Shown in pieces: positions 1-9,534 of a DNA stretch of 51,009 nt. The position numbers and the translations under genes are program-made. The notes beneath the pieces were generated by a model. That model did no database searches. It was not told the DNA's origin and saw nothing but the letters and a program-made list of their open reading frames with translations. Position 1 is the first letter of the stretch. Each line of letters begins with the position of its first letter. The stretch comes from Prosthecobacter debontii (GTDB lineage Bacteria; Verrucomicrobiota; Verrucomicrobiia; Verrucomicrobiales; Akkermansiaceae): positions 1-51,009 of the forward strand of contig CAMCBV010000022.1 of the NCBI GenBank assembly GCA_945873125.1. The letters run 5' to 3'.

Positions 1-633
1 CCCGATTTTTTCCTCAAATACGAAGTGCTCGTTGCCTCCTCGTTGGCAGAGTATGTCATGCTTTCATGCAAAGAAGGCTCCGAACAACACGAGGAAATCC
101 GTAACAAGTTCGAAATCATTCAGGAAAAAGCCACCGACAACGCATTGGGTGTTTATTTGACTAATAAGTTTGTCCGCGAGCGCCTGCAGGAAATTGTCGA
201 TCAAGCCCCGTATCATTTGTCTGCGAAAGTTCTCAACATTTACGGTTCCGTATCCCGTCCCCGCTATCTCACCCGAGAGGCATTGGCTGCGGAAATCTGG
301 CGAAAAGTGGATGCAATCACGGAGATTGGCAAAATCGAGAATATCCATGAAATCAATTCCAACCAGTTGGACAGGCTCGATGAACTTTACAAAAAAATGC
401 GCGATGATCTTAAAGATCTCGAGCGCTATACGGATTCCCGCCATACCGATCTTTTGAAGGAAGCAAAAGATCTGGTGGCATCCGTTCGTGGCTTGGGTAG
501 GGAATTCGAGGGAAAAGATGAAAGGTGGGGAAAATACGATGAGATCGAGTCCGCGCGCGGGAAAATGATGCGCGCCAACCGGGAGTTGCTTGAGAAGCTT
601 GCCGGGCTGACAGGAGATCCACGGCCTAACTAG
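1..633 (+). CDS. Hypothetical helical protein, 5' truncated by the window edge
   Basis: The frame is open from base 1, and a GTG at 25 is only the first internal start codon, so the N-terminus probably lies outside the window. The visible part of about 210 residues is charged and mostly helical. It contains a long segment rich in Glu, Lys and Arg (roughly residues 100-195) that could form a coiled coil. I recognise no catalytic motif, signal peptide or membrane segment, and no family. It converges on the next gene with an 8-bp overlap of the two 3' ends. Confidence 0.6.
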   Translation, partial: PDFFLKYEVLVASSLAEYVMLSCKEGSEQHEEIRNKFEIIQEKATDNALGVYLTNKFVRERLQEIVDQAPYHLSAKVLNIYGSVSRPRYLTREALAAEIWRKVDAITEIGKIENIHEINSNQLDRLDELYKKMRDDLKDLERYTDSRHTDLLKEAKDLVASVRGLGREFEGKDERWGKYDEIESARGKMMRANRELLEKLAGLTGDPRPN

Positions 634-1354
634 CCGATGTTGGCTGCGATCGCTGCTCACTGAGCCAGGTGTAAAGCATGACCCACATCGCCAATGCTAA
701 ACCGAACAGGGGAATTTGCAGCAGGGAAGGTAACGAATAGAGAATCGCCACCAAAGGAATCCAGACGCCCCAGGTCGCAAACAAAATGGGAACGATCACT
801 TGCCGATAATATTTTGCAGTTAGAAATCGCCCGATATTTCTGAAAGAACATCCCGAGAGTTTCCAATCGTAAAACCAAGCGCCGCTGGGTGCGGCAACGA
901 TCGGATTATAGATGAACTGATCCACGATGACTTTGGCCGCAACGACTTGAAGTGTCGCTTCGGCGCCAAACCATTCGGTCTGCATGCGGTAAAAACCATC
1001 CACCGCCATGCCCGTGCATCCCCAGAAAGGAAGCGTGAACAAGAGGTTTGTGGCATTTGCTTTCTTTGGGTGTCCCTTTTGAAACAACAACACCCGCATG
1101 ATTTCCGGAAACACCCCTCCGGCGATCGCTGCCGACAATGCCGAATAACCATAACCCCAGCTTTGCTTGAACTCCGCAAGCTGATTAAGCCACCGCGTGG
1201 TTGGCGGATAGAAGTAATACCCCAACACCAGCGCCAACATGATTCCCTGCACGATCAAGGCCGGAACGAGATTCGCGCGCGCTGCCCGTAGACCCGCCAT
1301 CCACGGAGCTTCTTCAGGGGTCTTGGGAGTGTCGTCAAACATAGGCATGGACAT
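626..1354 (-). CDS. Mpv17/PMP22-like integral membrane protein
   Basis: A membrane protein of about 240 residues with several hydrophobic segments. The C-terminal half resembles the Mpv17/PMP22 family: a segment with VIVDQFIYNPI, then a Trp-rich segment (ATWGVWIPL), and a final helix ending YTWLSEQ, close to the DQ...P, NW..WP and W..YLS positions of that family. Members form small channels in mitochondria or peroxisomes; the bacterial role is unknown. A TTG at 1381 would add nine residues, but ATG at 1354 is the more ordinary start, with further ATGs at 1348 and 1342. The gene is divergent from the phosphate porin and shares its 150-bp upstream region. Family assignment is moderate. Confidence 0.6.
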   Translation of the reverse strand: MSMPMFDDTPKTPEEAPWMAGLRAARANLVPALIVQGIMLALVLGYYFYPPTTRWLNQLAEFKQSWGYGYSALSAAIAGGVFPEIMRVLLFQKGHPKKANATNLLFTLPFWGCTGMAVDGFYRMQTEWFGAEATLQVVAAKVIVDQFIYNPIVAAPSGAWFYDWKLSGCSFRNIGRFLTAKYYRQVIVPILFATWGVWIPLVAILYSLPSLLQIPLFGLALAMWVMLYTWLSEQRSQPTSAS

Positions 1355-1398
1355 CTCTATCGCACGGATTCCCTTAGGCAATAAGCAATCCAGCCGAT

Positions 1399-1457
1399 GT
1401 GACGCCGAGTGACAAATCCGTCACAATAATCACCTTCAAGCGGCTAGGCCTTAGAAT
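1399..1457 (+). promoter_or_regulatory. Pho-box-like dyad and candidate porin promoter
   Basis: Between two divergent genes lie GTGAC at 1399-1403, GTGAC at 1409-1413, GTCAC at 1420-1424 and ATCAC at 1429-1433, spaced about one helical turn apart and mirrored around 1416. The rightward pair resembles the TGTCA direct repeats bound by PhoB. TAGAAT at 1452-1457 could be the -10 box for the porin/pst operon. The leftward pair could serve the divergent Mpv17-like gene. The motif is seen; PhoB binding is inferred from the phosphate genes downstream. Confidence 0.4.
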
Positions 1458-1507
1458 GCATGTTGCCGCCGTGCCTATTCAGCACTCAACCAACAACACA
1501 CACAACT

Positions 1508-2731
1508 ATGAAATCAATTCAAAGCGCCCTTCTTGCAACTAGCCTGCTTGGGATGACATCAGCCCACGCCGAGCCGACCGGACTTCTCTACGGCAAACTG
1601 TCTGGCGACACTGCCTTTGACCGCGCATGGTCTGCGTTCACTCTTCACAAAGATGAGGACAACCAGATCCTTCAGGAATTCAACCTCCAAGGCCGTCTCC
1701 AGCTTCAGTCAATCTACGGCGAAAGCAATGGTCAGAGCTTTAACACCAGCGATTACAAAGATGCAGGTAACGATGAAACCGTTTGGGGTGAAGACGTCGA
1801 GGCACGCCGTGCACGTTTCGGCTTCAAATCCAAGTGGTTCCAAGTATTCAAATTCGATGGTCTGATCAATGTCGATACCGACGGTATGGACAACACAGGT
1901 TCAGACACTCTCTACAAAGACCTCTACGAACTCTTTGTCACCTATGCACCTTCAGACGCTTTCAATCTCTCTGTTGGTAAAACCAAAACGAGATTCACCC
2001 GTGAGCAAGAGACTTCATCCAACAACATCCTCACCCTTGAGCGTAGTTTGGTTTCCAATACCCTTCACGCAGGTGAATTAACGGGTATTTGGACCAGCGG
2101 AAAAGGCATCAAAGGCGGCTGGCTTTATGAACTCGGTATCTACGGCAATGACCGTCAGCGTGAATTCACTGATGGGGATGGCGGAGAAATTATGCTCGCC
2201 AAAATCGGTTATGATTATGCCGAAAAAGTAGGGTTAGATTCCGCTGTCGCTTCGATCCATTATATGACTAACAGCGATCCAGGATTCAAGCCGTCAAATA
2301 CCCCAGAATATACGACTGGAACCTCGCCCAGCTTTGAGTCAGCCATAGCGGTTACAAATGAAATCTCTCAGGGACGTTTTGGGCTTATGTCCGACATCGT
2401 GTTCGCTTCTGGCGATGATGCATTGGGACAATCCGATGTAATGGGCATTAGTTTGATTCCATCGTATTTCATCGCAGATGGCCTCCAAATCGTAGGTCGC
2501 CTTCAATATGCAACATCTGATGATACGAATGATCTTCGGACCTCATCTCGTTATGAGCGCCTCGAAAGCGCTGACACTCGCGGTGACAAATACACATCTG
2601 CCTATCTCGGCCTTAACTACTACATGCATGGTCACAAGCTTAAGCTGATGAACGGTGTTGAGTTTTCCAAGATGGATGGTGGAGACTACAGCGGCTTCAC
2701 TTACATGAGCGGACTTCGTTTCTCATTCTAA
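1508..2731 (+). CDS. Phosphate-selective porin (OprP/OprO type)
   Basis: An outer-membrane beta-barrel of 407 residues. The ATG at 1508 gives a clean signal peptide (MKSIQSALLATSLLGM, with an Ala-His-Ala cleavage region), so the upstream in-frame GTG at 1460 is rejected. The mature protein has alternating hydrophobic strands, the RARFGFKSKWFQVFKFDG-type strand turns of the porin O/P family, and a C-terminal aromatic strand ending GLRFSF, as expected for BAM-dependent insertion. It should let phosphate cross the outer membrane. It is followed after 39 bp by pstS on the same strand and lies just behind the Pho-box-like site, which supports phosphate rather than polyphosphate or general porin function. 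Confidence 0.85.
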   Translation: MKSIQSALLATSLLGMTSAHAEPTGLLYGKLSGDTAFDRAWSAFTLHKDEDNQILQEFNLQGRLQLQSIYGESNGQSFNTSDYKDAGNDETVWGEDVEARRARFGFKSKWFQVFKFDGLINVDTDGMDNTGSDTLYKDLYELFVTYAPSDAFNLSVGKTKTRFTREQETSSNNILTLERSLVSNTLHAGELTGIWTSGKGIKGGWLYELGIYGNDRQREFTDGDGGEIMLAKIGYDYAEKVGLDSAVASIHYMTNSDPGFKPSNTPEYTTGTSPSFESAIAVTNEISQGRFGLMSDIVFASGDDALGQSDVMGISLIPSYFIADGLQIVGRLQYATSDDTNDLRTSSRYERLESADTRGDKYTSAYLGLNYYMHGHKLKLMNGVEFSKMDGGDYSGFTYMSGLRFSF

Positions 2732-2770
2732 TTGCCCTGTTCCCACCTATCATTTAAATAGAAACATATT

Positions 2771-3571
2771 ATGAAAACTATCAGCACACTAATCGCCACC
2801 GCCGCCCTCATTTCGATGAGCAGCGCGCAAACCCTCAGCTTGAAGGGCAGTGACACCCTCGGCGCGAAACTCATTCCCCAGCTATCAGAGTCCTTCAAGG
2901 CTGCCGGTAACAAGAGTGTGAAATTCGAGATCGCCGCCGAAGGTTCGACCACCGCCTTTCCGGCGCTCGCCAACGGCACCGCTCAAATCGGTATGTCCTC
3001 GCGCAAAGTGAAGGACGACGAGCGCACCTTCTGCAAAACTAAGGGCGTTTACATCAAAGAGCACCCGATCTGCCGTGACATGCTTGTCGTGATCGTCAAC
3101 AAGAACAGCCCCGTAAGCAGTTTGACCAAGGCGCAAGTTGCCAAGGTCTTCACCGGTCAGATCAAAGATTGGTCGGAACTCGGTGGCGCTCCAGGGCCTA
3201 TCTCCATCTACACCCGCAACACTTCCTCCGGAACTTATAAGGACTGGCAGAAACTGGCGATGGGTGGACGTGATTATGCTTCTACCTCTCTCAAAATGGC
3301 AGGTAACGAGCAAATCGCCCAAGAGGTTGCGAAAAACAAGAACGGCATCGGTTACGTGGGTCTGGCTTACTCCAAAACGCCAGGCACCAAGACCATTGTC
3401 ATCGATGGTGTTGAGCCAACCGAGTCGAATGCGAAAAAATACGTTTATTCACGTGTTTGCTACCTCTATGCGCCTGATAAACCAACCGCGGAGGCTCAAT
3501 CCTTCCTCGATTACATCAAGTCGCCAGCCGGTCAGGAGATCGTGAAAAAAGTCGGCTTCGTGCAATATTGA
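2771..3571 (+). CDS. pstS: Periplasmic phosphate-binding protein PstS
   Basis: A 266-residue solute-binding protein of the phosphate ABC transporter. Residues 1-19 form a signal peptide ending SSAQ. The PBP fold is marked by GSDT near the mature N-terminus, EGSTTAFPALANGTAQIGM (a phosphate-contact loop), and TRNTSSGTY, the Ser/Gly-rich phosphate loop. It binds phosphate arriving through the porin and delivers it to PstCA. It is shorter than the roughly 340-residue E. coli protein but normal for the compact PstS group. A hairpin follows the gene before pstC, so pstS is probably made in excess over the membrane complex. Confidence 0.93.
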   Translation: MKTISTLIATAALISMSSAQTLSLKGSDTLGAKLIPQLSESFKAAGNKSVKFEIAAEGSTTAFPALANGTAQIGMSSRKVKDDERTFCKTKGVYIKEHPICRDMLVVIVNKNSPVSSLTKAQVAKVFTGQIKDWSELGGAPGPISIYTRNTSSGTYKDWQKLAMGGRDYASTSLKMAGNEQIAQEVAKNKNGIGYVGLAYSKTPGTKTIVIDGVEPTESNAKKYVYSRVCYLYAPDKPTAEAQSFLDYIKSPAGQEIVKKVGFVQY

Positions 3572-3602
3572 CTTTAAAATATTCCGCAGAGTATGTTGTT
3601 TA

Positions 3603-3637
3603 CGGGCATCGTTGACAGGTTCGGCGATGCTCGTTTT
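3603..3637 (+). terminator. Hairpin with T-tract between pstS and pstC
   Basis: CGGGCATCG (3603-3611) pairs with CGATGCTCG (3625-3633) to give a 9-bp stem with one G-U pair and a 13-nt loop, followed by TTTT at 3634-3637. It sits 32 bp after pstS and 47 bp before pstC on the same strand. It therefore looks like a partial terminator or a 3'-end stabiliser that raises PstS relative to the downstream transporter subunits. Confidence 0.5.
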
Positions 3638-3680
3638 CATTCTAATTCATCTCTCTCATTTTTGACGCGGCATAAGGACT

Positions 3681-5588
3681 ATGGCATCTGAAAAATCATC
3701 CAACGCGAAAACAAGCCACAAGTTCCAACGCAGCGGGTTCTCCTATGAGCAACTCATTCGGTTTTTCTTCGCCTCCAATGCCGGATTAACCATCGTCATT
3801 TTAACCCTGATCATTGCATTCCTTCTTAAGGAAGGACTTGGATTTTTCCCGGGATACCGTCGGGACCTGGAGACTTATCGGATTGCCGGCTTGGAATTCG
3901 TTGATATTTCAAGGAACAATCTCACCTCCCACGAGCAGCTTACCAGCCTGCTCAATCGCGCTTACTATGCGGAAGTGAACGGGAAAAGCGCCCGTGAGTT
4001 GAAACGCACCGAGGAAGCCAGCGCCCTTTACAACGCTTTCACAGATCAAGTCGGCCCGACAAGGGATCTGATCATCAACAATCCTCAAGCCCGGACAGAC
4101 GCCAATGCGGGCATGAAGGCCGCGCTGCTTGGTAATTACGAGAAACAGCGGGAGAAGGCCCTGCTCAAACCTATCAATACGCCTCACCTGACAGCGAAAG
4201 AGCGCGAAGGGTTGCTCGAATCGTTACGCACCCGTCCACCAGAAGCTACGGAGGATCCTCCTTTGGTCGCCGCGTTGGCGCAGGAATTTGTTGCCGCCCA
4301 ACAAAAACACGCCGCCCCGCTCCAGGAATTCCGAACCGTGATTGATGACTTTGAGTCCGCAGGCTTCGACCTTGGCTCCATCATCATGGAAATGACAGAG
4401 TCGGTGACGGTGACCAAAGAACAGCTGCAAACGGCTGATATTCTGGAAAAAGACCGGAAAACCCTCCTAGCTGCGGCCTCCGGCGAGAAAGATCCGGTTG
4501 AGCGCGAAAGACTGCTTGCCGATGCCCGTGCGGCACTGGCGGATAAGCCTGACGTGGAGACACCGATGGAGGCGCTGCTGGAACGAAAGCCCGAGTGCGC
4601 CCGCCTTCACGAAGCACTTAAAACGGCATCATCGGACGCGCTTAAAAAAATTCCAAGTCGCCTCTCCGATCCTGATGCGCGACGTTTGCTGGGTGCGGCT
4701 CGTAAAGCATGGCCCCAGTTTATCGCGGATCTCGAGGCAGCTCCGAAAAAAATCAGCGCATGGAAACATACCGATCCCGTGCCTCTCTCCGATGCGATCT
4801 TGTCATTCTTGACCGGTAAAAAATGGGTTACGGGCGGGGAATGGCAGGATTTTTACGGAATTCTGCCACTGGCTGTCGGCTCACTCATGATCGCCATGAT
4901 TGCCCTGAGCATCTCGATTCCCGTCAGTATCAGCGCCGCAATCTATGTGAATCATTTCGCCAAGCCACGTGAACAAGCTTTGGTGAAACCGGTCATCGAA
5001 TTCATCCAAGCTATTCCATCGGTGGTTCTTGGTTTTGTGGGCATCTTGGTGTTTGGCACGATCTTGCGGGAAATTTCCGTGATGGATGCGTTTCAATGGG
5101 TGCCCGGATTCCCGATCGAAGAGCGGCTCAATATTTTCACCGCCGGATGCCTTCTCGCCCTGATGAGCATCCCGACGATCTTCTCCTTGGCGGAAGATGC
5201 GCTTAACAATGTGCCATCCGCCTATGCCGAGGCATCTGAGGCGTTGGGAGCATCTCACGTGCAAACCGCTTTCCGCGTGATGATTCCGGCTTCATTCTCC
5301 GGAATTCTGGCGGCTATTTTGTTAGGCTTTGGCCGCGTGATCGGCGAGACGATGGTGGTGCTTCTCGTCGCGGGGAACCGCATCAAGATTCCGGATTTCA
5401 GCGAGGGTCTGGGGGCGTTTTTTCAGCCCAGCCACACGCTCACCGGCATCATCGCCCAAGAGCTTGGCGAGGTGCCTCTGGGCAGTGTGCACTACCGCGC
5501 GCTTTTCGTCGTCGGCATTGTCCTGTTCGCAGTCGTTCTTGGTATCAATGCCACTGCCCATCACTTTGTGAATCGCGCCAAAAAGTAG
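3681..5588 (+). CDS. pstC: Phosphate ABC transporter permease PstC with large periplasmic insertion
   Basis: Inner-membrane permease of the Pst complex, 635 residues, about twice the length of E. coli PstC (319). A first membrane helix lies at about residues 30-50. The usual MetI-type permease core occupies about 385-630, with SIPVSISAAIYVNHF, the EAA-loop region (EASEALGASHVQTAFRVMIPA) and GFGRVIGETM. Between them is a charged, mostly helical region of about 310 residues, predicted periplasmic, that I cannot assign to a family. The start at 3681 has AAGGA at 3674-3678. The gene is followed after 9 bp by pstA. Confidence 0.9.
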   Translation: MASEKSSNAKTSHKFQRSGFSYEQLIRFFFASNAGLTIVILTLIIAFLLKEGLGFFPGYRRDLETYRIAGLEFVDISRNNLTSHEQLTSLLNRAYYAEVNGKSARELKRTEEASALYNAFTDQVGPTRDLIINNPQARTDANAGMKAALLGNYEKQREKALLKPINTPHLTAKEREGLLESLRTRPPEATEDPPLVAALAQEFVAAQQKHAAPLQEFRTVIDDFESAGFDLGSIIMEMTESVTVTKEQLQTADILEKDRKTLLAAASGEKDPVERERLLADARAALADKPDVETPMEALLERKPECARLHEALKTASSDALKKIPSRLSDPDARRLLGAARKAWPQFIADLEAAPKKISAWKHTDPVPLSDAILSFLTGKKWVTGGEWQDFYGILPLAVGSLMIAMIALSISIPVSISAAIYVNHFAKPREQALVKPVIEFIQAIPSVVLGFVGILVFGTILREISVMDAFQWVPGFPIEERLNIFTAGCLLALMSIPTIFSLAEDALNNVPSAYAEASEALGASHVQTAFRVMIPASFSGILAAILLGFGRVIGETMVVLLVAGNRIKIPDFSEGLGAFFQPSHTLTGIIAQELGEVPLGSVHYRALFVVGIVLFAVVLGINATAHHFVNRAKK

Positions 5589-5597
5589 ATTAATTTC

Positions 5598-6725
5598 ATG
5601 ATCGATCCGGACATACTCATACGCAAAGGAATGCCGAAAGGTTATTTTAAGGATATTTTTGTGCGTATCTCGCTCGGGAGTGTCACGTATCTGATTCTTT
5701 TGATCGCAGTCATGTTGTTTGCCAAGATTGTCATCGATGGCGCACCCGCGATCTTTTCTTCGAAATTTCCTTTTGTGGATATGGAGTTTCTCACGGCAAA
5801 AAACGAAACGCTGCACGTGTTTGATGACGCCGAAGGCACGCGACACAAGCTCCCCGCATCCAAATACAACGAGTATCTCAAAGCGCATCCTGGAGATACC
5901 ATCTATAACGAAAAAACCTTTTCCTACTCGGGCGGGGGCATCGCGGGACCCATTGCAGGCACGGCACTTCTCACATTGGGCGCCATCATGCTTGCTTTGT
6001 TTTTCGGGGTGAGCGCGGCGATTTATCTCGCCGAATACGCAAAGCAAAGCCCTTTCATTCACATGGTTCGGCTCGCGATTCTCAACCTGGCAGGGATTCC
6101 CTCCATCGTGTTCGGATTGTTCGGGTTTTCCGTATTTGTGCTCGCGGTTCCGGTCATCACAAACATGCCATCAGACCGCTCATTGCTGGTCGTGCCTTTG
6201 TTAATCAATGATTTTTGCCTGAGCTTCCAAGGCTGGAATTCATCCCTCATGGCAGGCTGCGCAACGCTGGCGTGCATGATTTTACCGGTGATCATTACGG
6301 CATCCGAGGAATCCCTGCGCGCAGTGCCCCAAGGTTTCCGCGATGCGTCACTAGCGATGGGCGCGACCCGTTGGCAAACGATCAGGAAATGTGTTTTGCC
6401 TTATTCTCTTCCCGGCATCCTGACTTCATCTCTGCTAGCCATAACCCGCGTGGCAGGTGAAACGGCGCCCATTATGTTCACCGCAGCCGTGGCAGCAAAA
6501 GACGATTTCCCATGGGAGGGATTGAAAAATCCTTTGGATATTCTCTCCTCCCAAGTGCAGGCACTACCATACCACATCTACACTCTTGCGGCCCGTATTC
6601 CGAATTCCGAATATACGCAACGCGCCCAATACGGATCCGTTCTCGTGTTCCTGATTCTCGTAGCGGTGCTCTCATTCGGATCCATGATTCTCCGTGCAAA
6701 ACTTCGCGCCAAACTCAAATGGTAA
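5598..6725 (+). CDS. pstA: Phosphate ABC transporter permease PstA
   Basis: Second permease of the Pst complex, 375 residues. The MetI-type core contains [12 protein letters not shown], the EAA-loop region ([21 protein letters not shown]) and [14 protein letters not shown], all characteristic of PstA. Compared with E. coli PstA (296 residues), the loop between the first and second membrane helices is enlarged (about residues 60-110, predicted periplasmic), parallel to the much larger insertion in PstC. The last codons overlap the first codons of pstB by seven bases (ATGGTAA), so translation is probably coupled. Confidence 0.92.
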   Translation: MIDPDILIRKGMPKGYFKDIFVRISLGSVTYLILLIAVMLFAKIVIDGAPAIFSSKFPFVDMEFLTAKNETLHVFDDAEGTRHKLPASKYNEYLKAHPGDTIYNEKTFSYSGGGIAGPIAGTALLTLGAIMLALFFGVSAAIYLAEYAKQSPFIHMVRLAILNLAGIPSIVFGLFGFSVFVLAVPVITNMPSDRSLLVVPLLINDFCLSFQGWNSSLMAGCATLACMILPVIITASEESLRAVPQGFRDASLAMGATRWQTIRKCVLPYSLPGILTSSLLAITRVAGETAPIMFTAAVAAKDDFPWEGLKNPLDILSSQVQALPYHIYTLAARIPNSEYTQRAQYGSVLVFLILVAVLSFGSMILRAKLRAKLKW

Positions 6726-7510
6726 ATTCTCCCACAGAAACACCCGTCTCCACGGATCGTGCGGTTCAGATCCGGAACGTAAATTTTTCTTACGGCTCAA
6801 AACAAGTGCTGCATGATGTCACTTTGGATATTCCTGCAAATCAGGTTACCGCTTTCATCGGCCCATCAGGTTGCGGCAAATCCACTCTGATTCGATGCAT
6901 CAACCGCATCAATGACCGCATTCCGGCTGCCAAAGTCACCTCGGGATCCATTCACGTTCACGGCATCGACATCCATCGTGAGGATATCAATCTTCATGAG
7001 CTCCGCCGCCGAGTCGGTATGGTGTTCCAAAAATACAATCCGTTTGCAAAATCCATTTATGAGAATGTCGTTTACGGGTTGCGGATTGCGGGTGTGAAGA
7101 AGCGCTCGGAACTCGACGAGGCGGCTGAGAAAGCCCTGACCAATGCCGCGCTTTGGAACGAAGTCAAAGACCGCCTGCACACCAGCGCCTTCGGCCTCTC
7201 CGGGGGACAACAACAACGGCTCTGCATCGCGCGGGTCATTGCCACGGAGCCTGACATCGTCCTCATGGACGAACCATGCGCCGCCCTGGATCCGCTTGCC
7301 ACATTGAAGATCGAAGAGCTGATCAATGAACTGAAGAAAAAATTCACCATCGTGATCGTCACTCACAACATGTCGCAAGCCACCCGATGCTCGGATCGTA
7401 CGGCTTTCATGTATCTGGGCAAGCTGATCGAATATGGCGATACGATGCAGATTTTTGAAAACCCCGGAAATTCACAAACCGAAGCCTACATCACTGGCGC
7501 GTTCGGCTGA
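6719..7510 (+). CDS. pstB: Phosphate ABC transporter ATPase PstB (first copy)
   Basis: ABC ATPase of 263 residues that powers phosphate import. Visible motifs are Walker [10 protein letters not shown], the Q-loop in [11 protein letters not shown], signature [13 protein letters not shown], Walker B VLMDEP and switch histidine in VTHN. The start is the ATG that overlaps the pstA stop; an in-frame upstream extension lies inside pstA and is rejected. It is the first of two consecutive PstB genes, both with complete catalytic motifs. Confidence 0.94.
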   Translation: MVNSPTETPVSTDRAVQIRNVNFSYGSKQVLHDVTLDIPANQVTAFIGPSGCGKSTLIRCINRINDRIPAAKVTSGSIHVHGIDIHREDINLHELRRRVGMVFQKYNPFAKSIYENVVYGLRIAGVKKRSELDEAAEKALTNAALWNEVKDRLHTSAFGLSGGQQQRLCIARVIATEPDIVLMDEPCAALDPLATLKIEELINELKKKFTIVIVTHNMSQATRCSDRTAFMYLGKLIEYGDTMQIFENPGNSQTEAYITGAFG

Positions 7511-7544
7511 TTGGCCACTTTTCTTTTTCATATGAACGATCATC

Positions 7545-7550
7545 AGGAAA
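7545..7550 (+). promoter_or_regulatory. Ribosome-binding site deciding the second pstB start
   Basis: AGGAAA at 7545-7550 lies five bases before ATG 7556. The upstream in-frame candidates (TTG 7511 and ATG 7532) have no purine-rich site, so 7556 is the preferred start. Confidence 0.55.
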
Positions 7551-7555
7551 AACCG

Positions 7556-8329
7556 ATGGAATCCCGAACATCCGCGACCGCAGTGGATATTCGCAACCTG
7601 TCATTCAACTACGGTTCAACGCAGGCGCTTAAAAATATCGGCCTGAATCTGAAGCGGAACGAGGTTACCGCATTCATCGGCCCCTCGGGCTGCGGCAAAT
7701 CCACTTTGCTACGTTGCATCAACCGAATGAACGACGAGATCGCCGGAACCCGCATCACACAGGGTGAGATTCTTATCGACGACATCAACATTTATGACCG
7801 TTCGGTCGATGTGGTGAAACTCCGCCGTCAGGTGGGCATGGTGTTTCAAAAATCAAACCCCTTTCCTTCCAGCATTTATGACAATGTCGCTTACGGCTTG
7901 CGCATGCGTGGCGAGCGTGACTCCGCAGTGCTCGATCAGTCTGTGCAAGAAAGCCTTGAATCCGCGGCACTGTGGGACGAGGTAAAAGACCGCCTTCAGG
8001 AGTCCGCGCTCGGACTTTCCGGCGGACAACAACAACGTTTGTGTATCGCCAGAACGATCGCGGTCAAACCCACCATCGTTCTCATGGATGAGCCTTGTAG
8101 CGCACTGGATCCGATTGCCACCGCGAAAGTCGAGGATCTGATCTGGAAGCTCAAGCATGACTACACGTTCATCATCGTCACCCATAACATGCACCAAGCC
8201 GCGAGGGTTTCGGACAAGACGGCGTTTTTCTACATGGGCGAGCTGGTTGAGTTTTCCGATACAAGCCGTATGTTCTCAAATCCAAGTGTCAAAAAAACCG
8301 AGGAATACATCACCGGCCGTTTCGGTTGA
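7556..8329 (+). CDS. pstB: Phosphate ABC transporter ATPase PstB (second copy)
   Basis: ABC ATPase of 257 residues, a close paralogue of the preceding gene. It has Walker [21 protein letters not shown] with the Q-loop, signature [13 protein letters not shown], Walker B VLMDEP and VTHN. The two copies are in the same operon and differ mainly at the N-terminus and in the helical domain. They may form a heterodimer with PstC and PstA, or be alternative homodimers; the sequence alone does not say which. It is followed after a short gap by phoU. Confidence 0.93.
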   Translation: MESRTSATAVDIRNLSFNYGSTQALKNIGLNLKRNEVTAFIGPSGCGKSTLLRCINRMNDEIAGTRITQGEILIDDINIYDRSVDVVKLRRQVGMVFQKSNPFPSSIYDNVAYGLRMRGERDSAVLDQSVQESLESAALWDEVKDRLQESALGLSGGQQQRLCIARTIAVKPTIVLMDEPCSALDPIATAKVEDLIWKLKHDYTFIIVTHNMHQAARVSDKTAFFYMGELVEFSDTSRMFSNPSVKKTEEYITGRFG

Positions 8330-8361
8330 TTTTCCATTTCACCAGCAACCATTCATACACC

Positions 8362-9045
8362 ATGAGCAATCAACATATATTTCAAGAGATGGATCTTTCC
8401 ATGAACGCCCTCAGAGAAAAGGTCCAACTCATGGCGTCTCTAACGGCTCAAAACATGAAAAACGCCATGCGGGCGCTTGTGAGCCGGGATATCGATCTGG
8501 CACGCATCGTGATTGGGGATGATTCGGAAGTGGATGAGCTGGAAGTGAAAATCGACCAGCTGGGAATGGACATTCTCATCCGCTTCCATCCGATGGCATC
8601 GGATTTGAGAGCGGTGATCACAGCGATGAAAACCGCGCATAATTTGGAGCGCATCTCCGATCACGCCGTAAATATTGCCAAGCGCGCGAAGAAGATCTGC
8701 AAATCCCAATCATCCATCGAGGTGAATATGGTTGAGCCGCTTTTTGCCATGGCGGAACAGATACTCAACGACGCTCTGCGCGCCTACAAGGATGGGGATT
8801 CGGATCTTGGAGAAGGACTCCACGCGGCCGACGAGCAACTGGACAAGGCTTACAAAAAAGTTTCCGCATCACTCAGTAGCGGCTTGGAAAACCCGGGCAC
8901 AAATGCGGAAAACATTTTGCACCTCATTTTTGTGGCGCGCTCAATCGAGCGCATGGGGGATCTGGCGGTAAATATCGGAGAAGACTCCGTTTTTCTCAGC
9001 AAAGCCCGGGACATCCGTCATGAACAACGCAAAGCCCAAAGCTGA
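8362..9045 (+). CDS. phoU: Phosphate signalling and transport regulator PhoU
   Basis: A 227-residue cytoplasmic protein made of two PhoU three-helix repeats. Each repeat has the metal-binding signature: HNLERISDHAVNIAKR in the first and RSIERMGDLAVNIGED in the second (E..D..N arrangement). PhoU couples the Pst transporter to the PhoR histidine kinase and restrains phosphate uptake. The ATG at 8362 gives the usual PhoU N-terminus; an earlier TTG at 8326 would overlap pstB. It closes the pst operon. A second phoU lies at 25821-26522. Confidence 0.93.
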   Translation: MSNQHIFQEMDLSMNALREKVQLMASLTAQNMKNAMRALVSRDIDLARIVIGDDSEVDELEVKIDQLGMDILIRFHPMASDLRAVITAMKTAHNLERISDHAVNIAKRAKKICKSQSSIEVNMVEPLFAMAEQILNDALRAYKDGDSDLGEGLHAADEQLDKAYKKVSASLSSGLENPGTNAENILHLIFVARSIERMGDLAVNIGEDSVFLSKARDIRHEQRKAQS

Positions 9046-9064
9046 ATCCGTGCTCTTGCAAAAG

Positions 9065-9123
9065 TAGGGCCGGTGGGGATTGAACCCACGACCAACCCCG
9101 ACTGTGTCGGGGCTGCTCTAACC
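9065..9123 (-). pseudogene. Displaced 3' half of a tRNA gene
   Basis: Read on the minus strand, this starts in a D-loop (GGTTAGAGCAG) and runs to a discriminator base, ending with the same variable region, T-arm and acceptor strand (GGTCGTGGGTTCAA, then CCCCACCGGCCCTA) as the intact tRNA at 9378-9450. There is no 5' acceptor strand or left D-stem. The anticodon arm is CCCCGA/TCGGGG around a five-base loop CACAG, too short and without U33, so it cannot decode. It is best read as a decayed tRNA remnant. Confidence 0.7.
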
Positions 9124-9450
<327 letters not shown>

Positions 9451-9534
9451 GTTTTTGCTCGAACACGCGAGTAAGCATGATCCAATGATGAACGAGGGTG
9501 CAAGCAAGGACTGAGGTTTTTCCATATGAAACTT

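Noticed and set aside
9065..9123. A second functional tRNA gene
   Set aside because: It lacks the 5' acceptor strand and left D-stem, and its anticodon loop is only five bases.
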